DNA from: CAWCTD01 sp963798455 | GTDB taxonomy: Bacteria > Acidobacteriota > Terriglobia > Bryobacterales > Bryobacteraceae | Direction of reading: 5' to 3' | Length of the DNA stretch: 64,000 nt | Assembly (NCBI GenBank): GCA_963798455.1 | Contig: CAWCTD010000003.1 | Coordinates: forward strand, 2,232,001 to 2,296,000 | Part shown: positions 35,336 to 43,562 of the stretch, piece after piece | How the letters are laid out: each line of letters begins with the position of its first letter | Numbering within the stretch: position 1 is the stretch's first letter | Position numbers and translations under genes: made by a program | The notes under the pieces: generated by a model | Told to the model about the DNA's origin: nothing | The model's input: only the letters and a program-made list of their open reading frames with translations | Database searches by the model: none

Positions 35336-36376
35336 TTACACCGCGGCCGTGGTTTCGGCTACCCGTGAGTCTCTCCAGATCTTGATGTAGGGGTCCAGAG
35401 AACGCATCATGGCCTCGAACTCGGGGATCGCCAGCGATTGCGCGCCGTCGCTGAAAGCTTTCTCGGGATTGGGGTGGACCTCGACGATCAGCCCGTCGGC
35501 GCCGATCGCCACCGCCGCGCGCGCCAGGGGCGGCACCAGGCTGCGCCGGCCGGTGGCATGACTGGGATCGACCAGCACGGGTAGGTGCGTCAGTTCATGG
35601 AGCACCGCCACGGCGGTGATATCGCAGGTGTTTCGCGTGGCGGGCTCGAACGTCCGGATGCCCCGCTCGCACAGCACCACCTGCGGGTTTCCATGGGCCA
35701 CGATGTACTCGGCCGACATCAGCAGTTCACGGATGGTGGAGCTCATGCCGCGCTTGAGCAGGATGGGACGCGAGGTGCGGCCGAGCGCCTTGAGCAAAGA
35801 GATATTCTGCATGTTGCGGGCGCCGATTTGCAGGATGTCGGCGTACTCGGCAACCAGATCCACTTCACCGTCGCTCATGACCTCGGTAACGATCGACAGG
35901 CCGGTGGCCTCCTTGGCCTTCCGGAGGAGTTTCAACCCCTCCAATTCCAGGCCTTGGAACTCGTACGGCGATGTGCGCGGCTTGTAGGCCCCGCCGCGGA
36001 GCAGACGGGCGCCGGCCTTGGCCACGGCCTCGGCGGTCCGCAGGATCTGCGACTCGTTCTCCACTGAGCACGGCCCGGCGATCACGATGAAATCATCCCC
36101 TCCGATTTCCGTGCCGTTGACCCGCACGCGCGTGCGCTCCGAGCGGAATTCCCGGCTGACGAACTTGTAGGGTGCCGAAATCCGCACGGCGCTCTCGACG
36201 CCCGGCATCGCCTCGATCTGTTCCAGGCAAGCCGTCACATCGCCCACGCCCACGGCTCCGATGACCACGCGTTCCTCACCCTCGATCGAATGGACTTTGT
36301 AGCCGAACTCACGAATCCGCTCGCAAACCCGGTCGATCTGATCCTTGGTCGCGTGCGACCCCATCGAGATAATCAT
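35336..36376 (-). CDS. aroF: 3-deoxy-7-phosphoheptulonate (DAHP) synthase
   Basis: The protein has 346 residues. It condenses PEP and erythrose 4-phosphate in the first shikimate step. An N-terminal ferredoxin-like (ACT-type) regulatory domain (about residues 1-70) precedes the barrel with VIAGPCSVENESQI, LRGGAYKPRTSPYEFQG, PILLKRGMSSTIRE, LCERGIRTF and VDPSHATGRR. This is the AroF/DAHP type Ibeta common outside enterobacteria. Its ribosome site AGAGGAAGG follows an intrinsic terminator and an aromatic-rich leader peptide, so attenuation is likely. Confidence 0.95.
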   Translation of the reverse strand: MIISMGSHATKDQIDRVCERIREFGYKVHSIEGEERVVIGAVGVGDVTACLEQIEAMPGVESAVRISAPYKFVSREFRSERTRVRVNGTEIGGDDFIVIAGPCSVENESQILRTAEAVAKAGARLLRGGAYKPRTSPYEFQGLELEGLKLLRKAKEATGLSIVTEVMSDGEVDLVAEYADILQIGARNMQNISLLKALGRTSRPILLKRGMSSTIRELLMSAEYIVAHGNPQVVLCERGIRTFEPATRNTCDITAVAVLHELTHLPVLVDPSHATGRRSLVPPLARAAVAIGADGLIVEVHPNPEKAFSDGAQSLAIPEFEAMMRSLDPYIKIWRDSRVAETTAAV

Positions 36377-36393
36377 GGCCTTCCTCTTCCAAC

Positions 36394-36419
36394 AAAAAAA
36401 CCCACTCTTTCGAGTGGGT
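36394..36419 (-). terminator. Intrinsic terminator (attenuator) before DAHP synthase
   Basis: Minus-strand stem ACCCACTC and GAGTGGGT with a GAAA tetraloop, followed by seven T. It ends 17 bases before the gene's ATG and would stop transcription inside the leader. Confidence 0.88.
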
Positions 36420-36465
36420 CGGTTTCGACGAAATCCTTGGAAACGCAGTCTACGCCAACGCCACT

Positions 36466-36531
36466 CTAGCGGTGCCGGGGCCAGTAGCCCCGGTATCTAA
36501 AGAGGAACGCGTTGGAGTAGACAAGACGCAT
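36466..36531 (-). CDS. Aromatic-rich leader peptide (attenuation)
   Basis: The ORF encodes 21 residues, with aromatic residues at Tyr5, Phe9, Phe11, Tyr13, Tyr16 and Trp17 (six of 21), including all three aromatic amino acids. The ribosome site is weak. It ends at TAG 36468-36466, just before the region able to pair with the terminator arm. In enterobacterial phe and trp leaders the same logic couples charged tRNA levels to transcription; here it would serve DAHP synthase. Confidence 0.7.
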   Translation of the reverse strand: MRLVYSNAFLFRYRGYWPRHR

Positions 36532-36623
36532 CTGAAAGCTCTATTCTAACGGTCCGGGCCGCTTCCCGCAACCGGCAGCCACGGAAGAGGCCTGATGAGA
36601 CTTCCACCGGGAGAACCAAGCAA

Positions 36624-38225
36624 ATGCGCAGACGCGAACTGATCCAAGGCGGCGCCGCACTGGGCCTGGGAGTGCTGTGGGGAGCTCAGCAGAGCGATTC
36701 CGCGGCCGCCGAGATCGAGGTCCGCCCGCGGGAGCCCGGCCCCGCCATCAGCAAGCACATCTACGGACACTTCATCGAGCACTTGGGCGGAGTCATCTAT
36801 GACGGCATCTGGGTCGGCCGCGACTCCAAGGTCCCAAACGTCGGGGGGATCAGGAAGCAGTTCATCGACGACATGAAGCGCATCGCCGCGCCCAATCTCA
36901 GGTGGCCCGGAGGATGTTTCGCGGACGGCTACCATTGGCGCGATGGCATCGGCGATCCGGCCAGGCGCCCGCGGACCTACAACTATTGGGAATCCCGGAT
37001 GCCCGCCGGCACTCACGCCACCGAGACGAACCAGTTCGGAACTCACGAGTTCATGCGCCTGTGCCGCGAGGTCGGCGCCGAACCCTACCTCGCCGCCAAC
37101 ATGGCGTCCGGCTCCGCCCAGGAGTTCCACGACTGGGTCCTGTACTCGAACGCGCCCGTGGGCACGGTCAGCCTGGCGGACGAGCGTGCCGCGAATGGAG
37201 ATCGCGATCCCTTCCACGTTCGCTATTGGGGCGTGGGGAACGAAAGCTGGGGCTGCGGCGGCACCCTGGAGGCGCCGGAGTACGTCCCGCTGTACTACCG
37301 GTTCGCCTCCCAGCTCTCTTCCTACGAGCGCTTGTTCTTGGTCGCGGTGGGCCCCCGCGGGCACAACTTCGACATGGACCTGAACTGGACCGACGGCTTC
37401 TTCCAGACCATGGGGACCCGCCGGCCTCCGGATGGCTATTCCGTCCACTACTACACGGACTTCCGCCGGCCCGAGTTCAAGGCGGGCGACTTCACCCCCG
37501 AGGAGTGGTACATGGTCCTGCACGAGGGCGCGCGGACCGAGTCCGTCATCACCAGTCACTGGGACGTGATGGGGAAGTACGACAAGTCACACCGCACCAG
37601 GCTGGTCATCGACGAGTGGGGAGCCTGGTACCGGCAGGCAGCCGATCTTACTCCCACTTACATCCTGAGCCAGGTCGGCACGCTGCGCGACGCCGTACAC
37701 GCGGCCATGACCTTCGACATCTTCAACCGGCACGCCGAGAAGATCGCCATGGCCAACGTGGCCCAGACCGTCAACTGCATCCACTCGCTTTTCTGGGGGA
37801 TCGAAGACCGGTTCGTCCGGACTCCGGCGTACTACGCCTTTGAGCTGTACCGGCCTCACATGAACGGCCGCCGCGTCCCGATGGAGATCCGGACCCCCGA
37901 GTTGAAGGTCACTACCAGGAGCCGGCAGCCCGGCGTCCTGGCGGGTCTCGCCGGCTCGGCCTCGGTCGAAAACAACCGGCTCACGATCACGCTCACCAAT
38001 CCGTCCCTGGACAACGCGGTAACCTCGCGCATCCGTGTGCAGGGCGTGCCGGTTCAGGAGGCGCGCGGGTTAGTCCTGACGCACGCCGACAGGCGCGCCG
38101 CGAACACCTTTGAGAAGCCCAACGAGGTCGCGCCCGCCGCTCTGCCGGTGAGGCAGGCCCCTGGAGGCCTGGAAGTCACCATCCCGAGACAGGCAGTCGC
38201 GGCACTGGAAGTCCGCATTGCCTAG
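36624..38225 (+). CDS. Alpha-L-arabinofuranosidase, glycoside hydrolase family 51
   Basis: The protein has 533 residues. A twin-arginine-like leader (RRRELIQGGAALGLGVLWGA) predicts export. GH51 signatures are IYGHFIEHLGGVIYDGIWVG, LRWPGGCFADGYHW and GVGNESWGCGG, where Glu207 is the likely acid/base, and VIDEWGAWY with Glu331 as nucleophile. The C-terminal part is the usual beta domain. It cleaves arabinose side chains from plant polysaccharides. The ATG lies 248 bases from the DAHP synthase start in a divergent arrangement. Confidence 0.93.
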   Translation: MRRRELIQGGAALGLGVLWGAQQSDSAAAEIEVRPREPGPAISKHIYGHFIEHLGGVIYDGIWVGRDSKVPNVGGIRKQFIDDMKRIAAPNLRWPGGCFADGYHWRDGIGDPARRPRTYNYWESRMPAGTHATETNQFGTHEFMRLCREVGAEPYLAANMASGSAQEFHDWVLYSNAPVGTVSLADERAANGDRDPFHVRYWGVGNESWGCGGTLEAPEYVPLYYRFASQLSSYERLFLVAVGPRGHNFDMDLNWTDGFFQTMGTRRPPDGYSVHYYTDFRRPEFKAGDFTPEEWYMVLHEGARTESVITSHWDVMGKYDKSHRTRLVIDEWGAWYRQAADLTPTYILSQVGTLRDAVHAAMTFDIFNRHAEKIAMANVAQTVNCIHSLFWGIEDRFVRTPAYYAFELYRPHMNGRRVPMEIRTPELKVTTRSRQPGVLAGLAGSASVENNRLTITLTNPSLDNAVTSRIRVQGVPVQEARGLVLTHADRRAANTFEKPNEVAPAALPVRQAPGGLEVTIPRQAVAALEVRIA

Positions 38226-38326
38226 CCCTGGTATTTGAGGCTCGCTGGTTTCTCGGCCGGTAGGAATGCTGACCCGTTCGACGCGGCGCAAACGTCTTTC
38301 AGCGGGGTCTCTGAACGCAGCTTCTA

Positions 38327-38539
38327 TCAGCGCTGCTCAGGAGCAGGTTGCTCCACTTGCTCGGCTTGCTCCAGTTGCTCCACTTGCTCCGGCTGGTCCG
38401 TCTGGTCCCCGGATTCCACCTGCGGCTCGTCCTTCGCGGATTTCCGGGCCAGCTTGCGCGCGGCCTTCTGCTCCCGGCGTTCCAGCCGCAGTTGTTCCTT
38501 CTGCCTCTTCTTGTAAGTCGTCCTGCCGCGTCCTGCCAT
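38327..38539 (-). CDS. Small basic conserved protein
   Basis: The protein has 70 residues from ATG 38539, with GGAGG five bases upstream. The N-terminal half is strongly basic and helical (GRGRTTYKKRQKEQLRLERR), the C-terminal half acidic and Gln/Glu-rich (EQVEQLEQAEQVEQ). Proteins starting with a similar YKKRQKE motif recur in Acidobacteria and Deltaproteobacteria, without known function. It follows the RRM and cold-shock-like genes, so an RNA- or ribosome-related role is a guess. Confidence 0.7.
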   Translation of the reverse strand: MAGRGRTTYKKRQKEQLRLERREQKAARKLARKSAKDEPQVESGDQTDQPEQVEQLEQAEQVEQPAPEQR

Positions 38540-38598
38540 CTTCACCTCCGTTCGCGTGGTTCACGCGAGCCAGTCAAGAGCGACGGGAGCGACAGTGC

Positions 38599-39183
38599 TC
38601 ACGACGCCCGCATACGATTCGACGGAGCGGGCGGCGGGGGACCGCGGCGGCCGGTGAACGGTTGCTTCGGCCTCTTCCTCTCGACCGCCGCGGCCCGGGA
38701 CGCAGCATAAGCGATAAGATCGCCGTCATCCAGTTCGTGCCGCCCGGAACCCGGGAGGTCTTTCAGGTCCGTCGCCAGCTTGCGCATACACAGAGCCGGG
38801 GCTTCCTGAACGCCGATGTGGTGTTTCAGCATCAGCGCCAGGTCCACCGTGACGACAAAGTGCTGCACCGGATGACCGCCCGCCAGAACCTCGAAGCTGT
38901 AGCTGCGAATGTTCCCCGCCTGCTGGAAGCCAGCGTAGCGGAGGTCCGGCGAACCGTCGGGTTTCTTCACCGACGCGCTCGCGCTCAACGGCTCGCGAAA
39001 GACGCGCACGGCGGTGTGGTGCGGCGGGACCCGGTCCACATCGAAGCTGACCATGTGCCCGACAGCCAGAGTATCAAAGTCGCCCAAGACGCCCGTGGCG
39101 GAAAAGACCAGCCGAGAACCCTCCTGAGTCCGGATTGTGCCGGTTCGAGTGCTAGCGCCCAGCCCCACAATTGTGCCCGTCAC
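38599..39183 (-). CDS. Cold-shock-like domain protein with unknown C-terminal domain
   Basis: The protein has 194 residues from GTG 39183, preceded by GGGAG. Residues 1-65 resemble a cold-shock OB fold (TGTIVGLGASTRTGTIRTQE, then a VGHMVSFDVD strand). Residues about 85-150 form a second domain I do not recognise (SYSFEVLAGGHPVQHFVVTV, ALCMRKLATDLKDL), and the tail is Arg/Pro-rich. It starts 25 bases after the RRM gene stop, suggesting an RNA-binding operon. A frame extending to 39303 overlaps the RRM gene and was rejected. Confidence 0.68.
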   Translation of the reverse strand: MTGTIVGLGASTRTGTIRTQEGSRLVFSATGVLGDFDTLAVGHMVSFDVDRVPPHHTAVRVFREPLSASASVKKPDGSPDLRYAGFQQAGNIRSYSFEVLAGGHPVQHFVVTVDLALMLKHHIGVQEAPALCMRKLATDLKDLPGSGRHELDDGDLIAYAASRAAAVERKRPKQPFTGRRGPPPPAPSNRMRAS

Positions 39184-39208
39184 GCTGTCGCACTCCCGCC
39201 AGCCGGGT

Positions 39209-39529
39209 TCACCAGCGCGGCTCCCGGCGGCGCCGCGAAGGACCGCCGCCCTGACGCCGGAATCCGCCGGCACTTCCGCCCGCTCCCTTGGGGCGTGCTT
39301 CATTCACGTTGACCGCGCGGCTTCCGAGCATCGTGCCGTTCAGCTCCGATATTGCCCGGTCCGCCCCTTCGCTATCGGCCATCTCGACGAACGCAAACCC
39401 GCGCGGCTGACCCGTGTCCCGGTCCCGCACCATGTCTATCCGTTCGACCGTGCCAAACTTCTCGAAAAGCTCCCTTATGGATTCTTCGGCAATCCCGAAG
39501 TCCAGGTTCCCTACGAAGATCTTCTTCAT
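39209..39529 (-). CDS. RRM-type RNA-binding protein
   Basis: The protein has 106 residues. A single RRM (residues 1-80) carries RNP2 KIFVGNLD and RNP1 RGFAFVEM, with GTVERIDMVRDRDTGQPRG between them. The tail is Gly/Arg-rich (GGFRRQGGGPSRRRREPRW), as in cyanobacterial and acidobacterial cold-induced RNA-binding proteins. It likely binds mRNA and may act in cold adaptation. A palindrome at 39592-39616 precedes it. Confidence 0.92.
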   Translation of the reverse strand: MKKIFVGNLDFGIAEESIRELFEKFGTVERIDMVRDRDTGQPRGFAFVEMADSEGADRAISELNGTMLGSRAVNVNEARPKGAGGSAGGFRRQGGGPSRRRREPRW

Positions 39530-39591
39530 TCAATCCCTCAGCGATTGAGACCTGCTTGGCAGGGCGGGGTAGCTCCGGCCCACTTATGCGG

Positions 39592-39616
39592 TATATTCAA
39601 GCGCACTTGAAGTATA
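39592..39616. promoter_or_regulatory. AT-rich inverted repeat upstream of the RRM gene
   Basis: TATATTCAAG, a CGCA loop and CTTGAAGTATA form an inverted repeat (TTCAAG/CTTGAA perfect, one bulged base beyond) 63-87 bases before the RRM start. It could be an operator or an RNA thermosensor-like stem; no consensus promoter is clear. Confidence 0.4.
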
Positions 39617-39719
39617 TCACTATCTGGCACATTCATGCCGCGGTTTGGCGGTGCGCGGAACGGATCGCGTTGCAGCCAGCGCAGTTTGGCGCCCGCACTC
39701 GGGCCAGCCCGAGCCGCCC

Positions 39720-40610
39720 TCAGCTCTTTGCCACGTCCCGGTGCGTGGTCTTGACGCGGAAGCCGTGACGCGCGAGGCGTTTGCGGATGTCATCGGCGAT
39801 CATCACCGAGCGGTGGCGCCCTCCCGTGCAGCCGAAGGCGATGGTCAGGTAGCTCTTGCCCTCGCGTATGTAGTGAGGCAGCAGGTAGACCAACAGTTGC
39901 GAGATGCGCTCCACGAACTCCATGGTCTGCGGGAAGGACCTGATGTAGCGGGCCACCTGCGGGTGCCGGCCACTCAGCTTTTTGAACTGGGGGATATAGT
40001 TGGGGTTCGGCAGGAATCGCACGTCGAAGACCAGATCGCTGTCGGGCGGCACCCCGTAGCGGTAACCGAAGCTGGTGACATACACGCTGATCTTGGACAG
40101 GTCGCTGTGGCCCCCGAAGGTCTCCCCGATGAGTTCCCGCAGATCGTGTACATTGAACTTCGAAGTGTTGATGATGTGGTCGGCCAGTGCGCGAATCGGG
40201 GCGAGTTGCCGGCGCTCGCGTCGCACGCTCTTGAGCACCGACTCGTTCCTCCCCAGCGGGTGCGGGCGCCGGGTTTCGCTGAATCGCCGCACAATGGCGT
40301 CGTCGTCCGCCTCCAGGAAAATCAGGGTGGCGGGAATGGCGCGGCGCAGCTTGGCGTAGACGCTGGGAAAGCGCTTCAAAGCTTCGCCCTCGCGGATGTC
40401 CACCACCAGCGCCGCGTGCCGGATCGCCGTCGAATCGCGAAGCAGTTCGCTGAACTTGGGAATGAGGTCCAGCGGCAGATTGTCCACGGAGTAGTAGCCC
40501 ATGTCCTCCAGACCTTTGAGGACGGTGCCCTTGCCCGAACCGCTCAGGCCGGTAATGACGGCAAGCTCCGGCTGCGGCGCCCCGCGAGTACGCTCTGGGC
40601 TGGCGGCCAT
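39720..40610 (-). CDS. rapZ: RNase adapter/nucleotide-binding protein RapZ
   Basis: The protein has 296 residues. Walker A is GLSGSGKGT (residues 21-29). Further signatures are GYYSVDNLPLDLIPKF, FLEADDDAIVRRFSETRRPHPL, FGYRYGVPPDSDLVFDVRFLPNP and GCTGGRHRSV. RapZ controls small RNAs in enterobacteria; in other phyla its target is unclear. It follows hpf by 11 bases, as in the classic rpoN-hpf-rapZ locus, but ptsN is missing here. Confidence 0.96.
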   Translation of the reverse strand: MAASPERTRGAPQPELAVITGLSGSGKGTVLKGLEDMGYYSVDNLPLDLIPKFSELLRDSTAIRHAALVVDIREGEALKRFPSVYAKLRRAIPATLIFLEADDDAIVRRFSETRRPHPLGRNESVLKSVRRERRQLAPIRALADHIINTSKFNVHDLRELIGETFGGHSDLSKISVYVTSFGYRYGVPPDSDLVFDVRFLPNPNYIPQFKKLSGRHPQVARYIRSFPQTMEFVERISQLLVYLLPHYIREGKSYLTIAFGCTGGRHRSVMIADDIRKRLARHGFRVKTTHRDVAKS

Positions 40611-40621
40611 GGGTACCCGCG

Positions 40622-41167
40622 TCAGGCCTCGACTAGGTCGAAGTGACCGTCGCGGCGTCTCAGAAGCACCGACAGGCGGTCCGTTTCCGCGTCGCGGAAC
40701 ACGACATAGTCACGGGTCTTGTCGAGCTCCATCAGGGCTTCCTCCAGGGTCATGGGCTTACGGCCGGCGTGGTCATCGACCCGGAAGATCCTCTTGCCGC
40801 GCGACTCCTCGTAAGCGGGCCCGCCGGCGGCCGGAGCGGCGGCAGGCTCCCAAGCCGGCTTCGGCTCGCGCTTGGTGTCCCGCTTCTTCGCGCGCAGCTT
40901 GAGGACTTGCTTCTCCAGCCGCTCGATGGCCTGGAACAGGGCCGTGAACTGGTCTGCTTCCGCCGCCACCCCAACCATGGGGTGGTCGTAGATGTTGATC
41001 GTGATCTCAGCGCGCCGCAGATGGCGCTCGGAGGTCAGGATGACGTGGGCTTCCCGCTCCCCGCCCCTGGAATCCAGCAGCTTCGCCAGCTTGGACAGTT
41101 TCGTCTCCAGCTTCTTCTGCTGAGCAGGAGTAAACGGCTCCTGCCGTCCCGTGTAGGTGACTCTCAT
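40622..41167 (-). CDS. hpf: Long-form ribosome hibernation promoting factor
   Basis: The protein has 181 residues. An N-terminal S30AE domain (about 1-100; VTYTGRQEPFTPAQ, RRAEITINIYDHPMVGVAAE) is followed by a linker rich in Ala/Pro and the C-terminal dimerisation domain of long HPF (about 120-180: KRIFRVDDHAGRKPMTLEEA, DYVVFRDAETDRLSVLLRRRDG). It promotes 100S ribosome dimers in stationary phase. GGAGG precedes the ATG. It sits between rpoN and rapZ. Confidence 0.95.
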   Translation of the reverse strand: MRVTYTGRQEPFTPAQQKKLETKLSKLAKLLDSRGGEREAHVILTSERHLRRAEITINIYDHPMVGVAAEADQFTALFQAIERLEKQVLKLRAKKRDTKREPKPAWEPAAAPAAGGPAYEESRGKRIFRVDDHAGRKPMTLEEALMELDKTRDYVVFRDAETDRLSVLLRRRDGHFDLVEA

Positions 41168-41191
41168 TGGATCCTCCGTCGATCTCGCCGG

Positions 41192-42762
41192 TCATTCGCG
41201 AACCCGTCTGTGGTGGGTGGACGGAATCTTCATGTCTTCCCGGTACTTGGCGACAGTGCGGCGGGTCACCTGGATGCCCTCCCGCTGCAGCCGCGCGGTG
41301 ATCTGCTCGTCGGTGAGCGGGTGGGCGCGGTCTTCCTCTTCGATCATCTTCTTCACCCGGCGCTTGAGCAGCAGCAGCGGCGTGCCGCCGCCGCTGCGGC
41401 CCCTGCACCGCCTCCGAGAAGAAGTACCGCAGCTCGAAGACGCCCTGCGGCGTGTGCACGTACTTGCTGGCCACGGCCCGGCTGACGGTGGAGGGGTGCA
41501 CGCCGATCTCCTCGGCCACTTCCTTGATCATCATCGGCTTGAGGAAGTCGATGCCCTGATCCAGAAACTCCGTCTGGCGGCGCACGATCGCCTGGCAGAC
41601 CTTCAGGATGGTCTGCTTGCGCTGCTCGATGTTCTTCATCAACTGGATGGCCGACGCGTAGCGCTCCTTGACGTAGTTGCGGACTTCCTTGCTGGGCTCC
41701 TGGTCGCGGTCCAGCATGCGGCGGTACTGCGCGTTCAGGCGAAGCTGCGGCAGGTCGTCGTCGTTCATCTGGATGATGTAATCGTCGCCATCCTTGGAGA
41801 ATGAAGACGTCCGGCTCCACCTGCCGCGCGCCCGGCGCCGGAATAGCGCAGGCCGGGCCGCGGATTGAGGTGCGGATCACGTGATCGGCGATCTGGATGT
41901 GCTCCAGCGGCCGGCCCAGCAGGCGGGCCAGTTCCTTGTACTGGCGGGATTCGACCAGCTTCAGGTGGTCTGACACGATCTGCCACGCCACCCCGCCCGC
42001 GCGCGTTCCGGCTCTCGAGCTGCAGCAGCAGGCACTCGCGGACGTCGCGCGCGCCCACCCCGGCGGGATCGAGCGACTGCACCACCTTCAGCGCCTCTTC
42101 CAGGTCCTGCACGGTGGAGTCTCGCCTCCGGCCGCGATCTCCTCCAGCGACACCGTCAGGTAGCCGTTCTCGTCCAGGTTGCCGATGATCGGTTCGGCGC
42201 GCGTCGCGCACGTCGTCGGAAAGCACCAGGACGCTCAGCTGCGAGCGCAGGTGGTCGCCCAGCGTCACCGGCGCCGAAAGAAACGTCTCAAAGGACGGCT
42301 TGTCGACCGACTCCGAGGCCGGGCTCTTGTAATCCCGGATCCAGGTAATCGTCGAAGAACGAGCCGAAATCGATCTCGTCGAAGGGGTCCGTGGCTCGAC
42401 TTCTGTTCCGTCGTTTCAGCCGGCGGCGTCTCGTCTCCGGCGCTTCAGGTTCGGACTCCGGGGCTTCCTCGGCCTGCTGGGCCGCCTCGCTGACGGTCTC
42501 CAGAATCCCCTGGTCGGCGGCCGCGGGCTCGGCAGCGTCCCGCTCGGCTTCGAGCAGCGCCTGCACCTCCTCCGGCGTCAGTTCCTCGAGTGCCATCCTC
42601 CACCGCCTCTTCCAGAACAGGATTCTCGGCGATTTCCTGGGTGATCATGTCCTTCAGCTCCAGGCGGTTCAACTGGAGGACCGTCACCATCTGCACCAGG
42701 CCGGGGGTAAGGATCTGCTTCTGCGCGACCCTCAACTGCAGCCTTGGCGACAGCAAACTCAT
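41192..42762 (-). pseudogene. rpoN: RNA polymerase sigma-54 factor RpoN, multiply frameshifted
   Basis: Conserved sigma-54 segments appear in order but in changing frames: QKQILTPGLVQMVTVLQLNR, ITQEIAENPVLEEAVE, DDYLDPG, VTLGDHLRSQLSVLVLSDDV, LDPAGVGARDVRECLLLQLE, LLGRPLEHIQIADHVIR, QLRLNAQYRRML, EIGVHPSTVSRAVASKYVHT, and near the end TRRTVAKYRED, an RpoN box with Thr for the first Ala. I place nine single-base changes, at about 42597, 42325, 42205, 42120, 42000, 41890, 41845, 41795 and 41390; seven are insertions and two deletions. Undoing them leaves 1566 bases, exactly 522 codons. Each intervening stretch is well conserved, so error in the sequence is as likely as decay. Order with lptB, hpf and rapZ is classic. 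Confidence 0.88.
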
Positions 42763-42824
42763 CCCGCCTCATTTTAACAGGGTAAGGGCCGGGCCTGCCC
42801 GGCTTCAGCCCGGCGTCCCCGCCG

Positions 42825-43562
42825 CTACGGGGTGAGCTGGAAGCTTTCGCCCAGGTAGATGCGCTTGACCTCCGGGTCGCGGCCCAGGGCCTCGGGGCTG
42901 CCGGCGCGGAAGATTTTGCCGTTATTGATGATGTAGGCGCGGTCTGTCACCGCCAGCGTCTCGCGCACGTTGTGGTCCGTGACCAGGATGCCGATGCCGC
43001 TGCGCTTCAGATCGAAAATGATCCTCTGCAATTCCAGGACCTGAATAGGGTCGATGCCGGAAAACGGCTCGTCCAGCAGCAGGAAAGTCGGCTCGATCAC
43101 CAGCGACCGGGCGATTTCGACCCGCCGCCGCTCACCTCCCGACAGCGTGTAGCCCTTGTTGTGCCGGACCTTATCGAGCCCGAGCTGCTCGATCAGGCTG
43201 TGCATCCTTTCGCGCCGCGCCCTGCCGTTGAGCGGCAGGGTTTCCAGGATCGCCAGCAGGTTGTCCTCCACCGTGAGCTTCCGGAACACCGAGGGTTCCT
43301 GCGGCAGGTAGCTGATACCCTTGCGCGCCCGCTGGTACATGGCCAGCGAGGTGATCGCTTCGTCGTCGAGCAGGACCCGGCCCGAATCCGGGCTGATCAG
43401 GCCCACGATCATGTAGAACGAGGTCGTCTTTCCGGCTCCGTTGGGGCCCAGCAGGCCCACCACTTCGCCCTGCTCGACGAGCATGGAAACGTCGTCCACG
43501 ACTTTGCGCCCGCCGTATGTTTTCGAGATCTCGCAGGTCTGAAGCTTTCGCATGGAGGTCAC
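42825..43562 (-). CDS. lptB: LPS export ABC transporter ATP-binding protein LptB
   Basis: The protein has 245 residues. Walker A is GLLGPNGAGKTTSFYMI, the signature LSGGERRRVEIARSL, Walker B FLLLDEPFSGIDPIQV, and the switch His is in VTDHNVRETL. LptB powers LPS extraction by LptFG, which is not in the window. Its ATG overlaps the stop of the LptC/OstA gene (ATGA), so both are co-expressed, and rpoN follows after about 60 bases. Confidence 0.96.
   Translation of the reverse strand: MTSMRKLQTCEISKTYGGRKVVDDVSMLVEQGEVVGLLGPNGAGKTTSFYMIVGLISPDSGRVLLDDEAITSLAMYQRARKGISYLPQEPSVFRKLTVEDNLLAILETLPLNGRARRERMHSLIEQLGLDKVRHNKGYTLSGGERRRVEIARSLVIEPTFLLLDEPFSGIDPIQVLELQRIIFDLKRSGIGILVTDHNVRETLAVTDRAYIINNGKIFRAGSPEALGRDPEVKRIYLGESFQLTP

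Larger units (their letters stand above)
36377..36540 (-). promoter_or_regulatory. Candidate attenuator leader of the DAHP synthase gene
   Basis: On the minus strand, a short ORF rich in Tyr, Phe and Trp codons is followed by alternative RNA stems and an intrinsic terminator ending 17 nt before the gene. GTCTACTCCAACGC inside the leader ORF can pair with GCGTTGGCGTAGAC downstream (13 of 14 positions), enclosing a CCGGGG-CCCCGG hairpin. GAGTGG just after the ORF's stop can instead pair with CCACTC of the terminator, a plausible antiterminator when the ribosome stalls. Confidence 0.75.

Noticed and set aside
36377..36540. T-box or amino-acid riboswitch before DAHP synthase
   Set aside because: No T-box sequence or known aptamer core is visible; the aromatic-rich leader ORF with a terminator explains the region better.
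41192..42762. Programmed ribosomal frameshifting in rpoN
   Set aside because: Nine sites with no common slippery motif and mixed directions cannot be programmed; error or decay is simpler.
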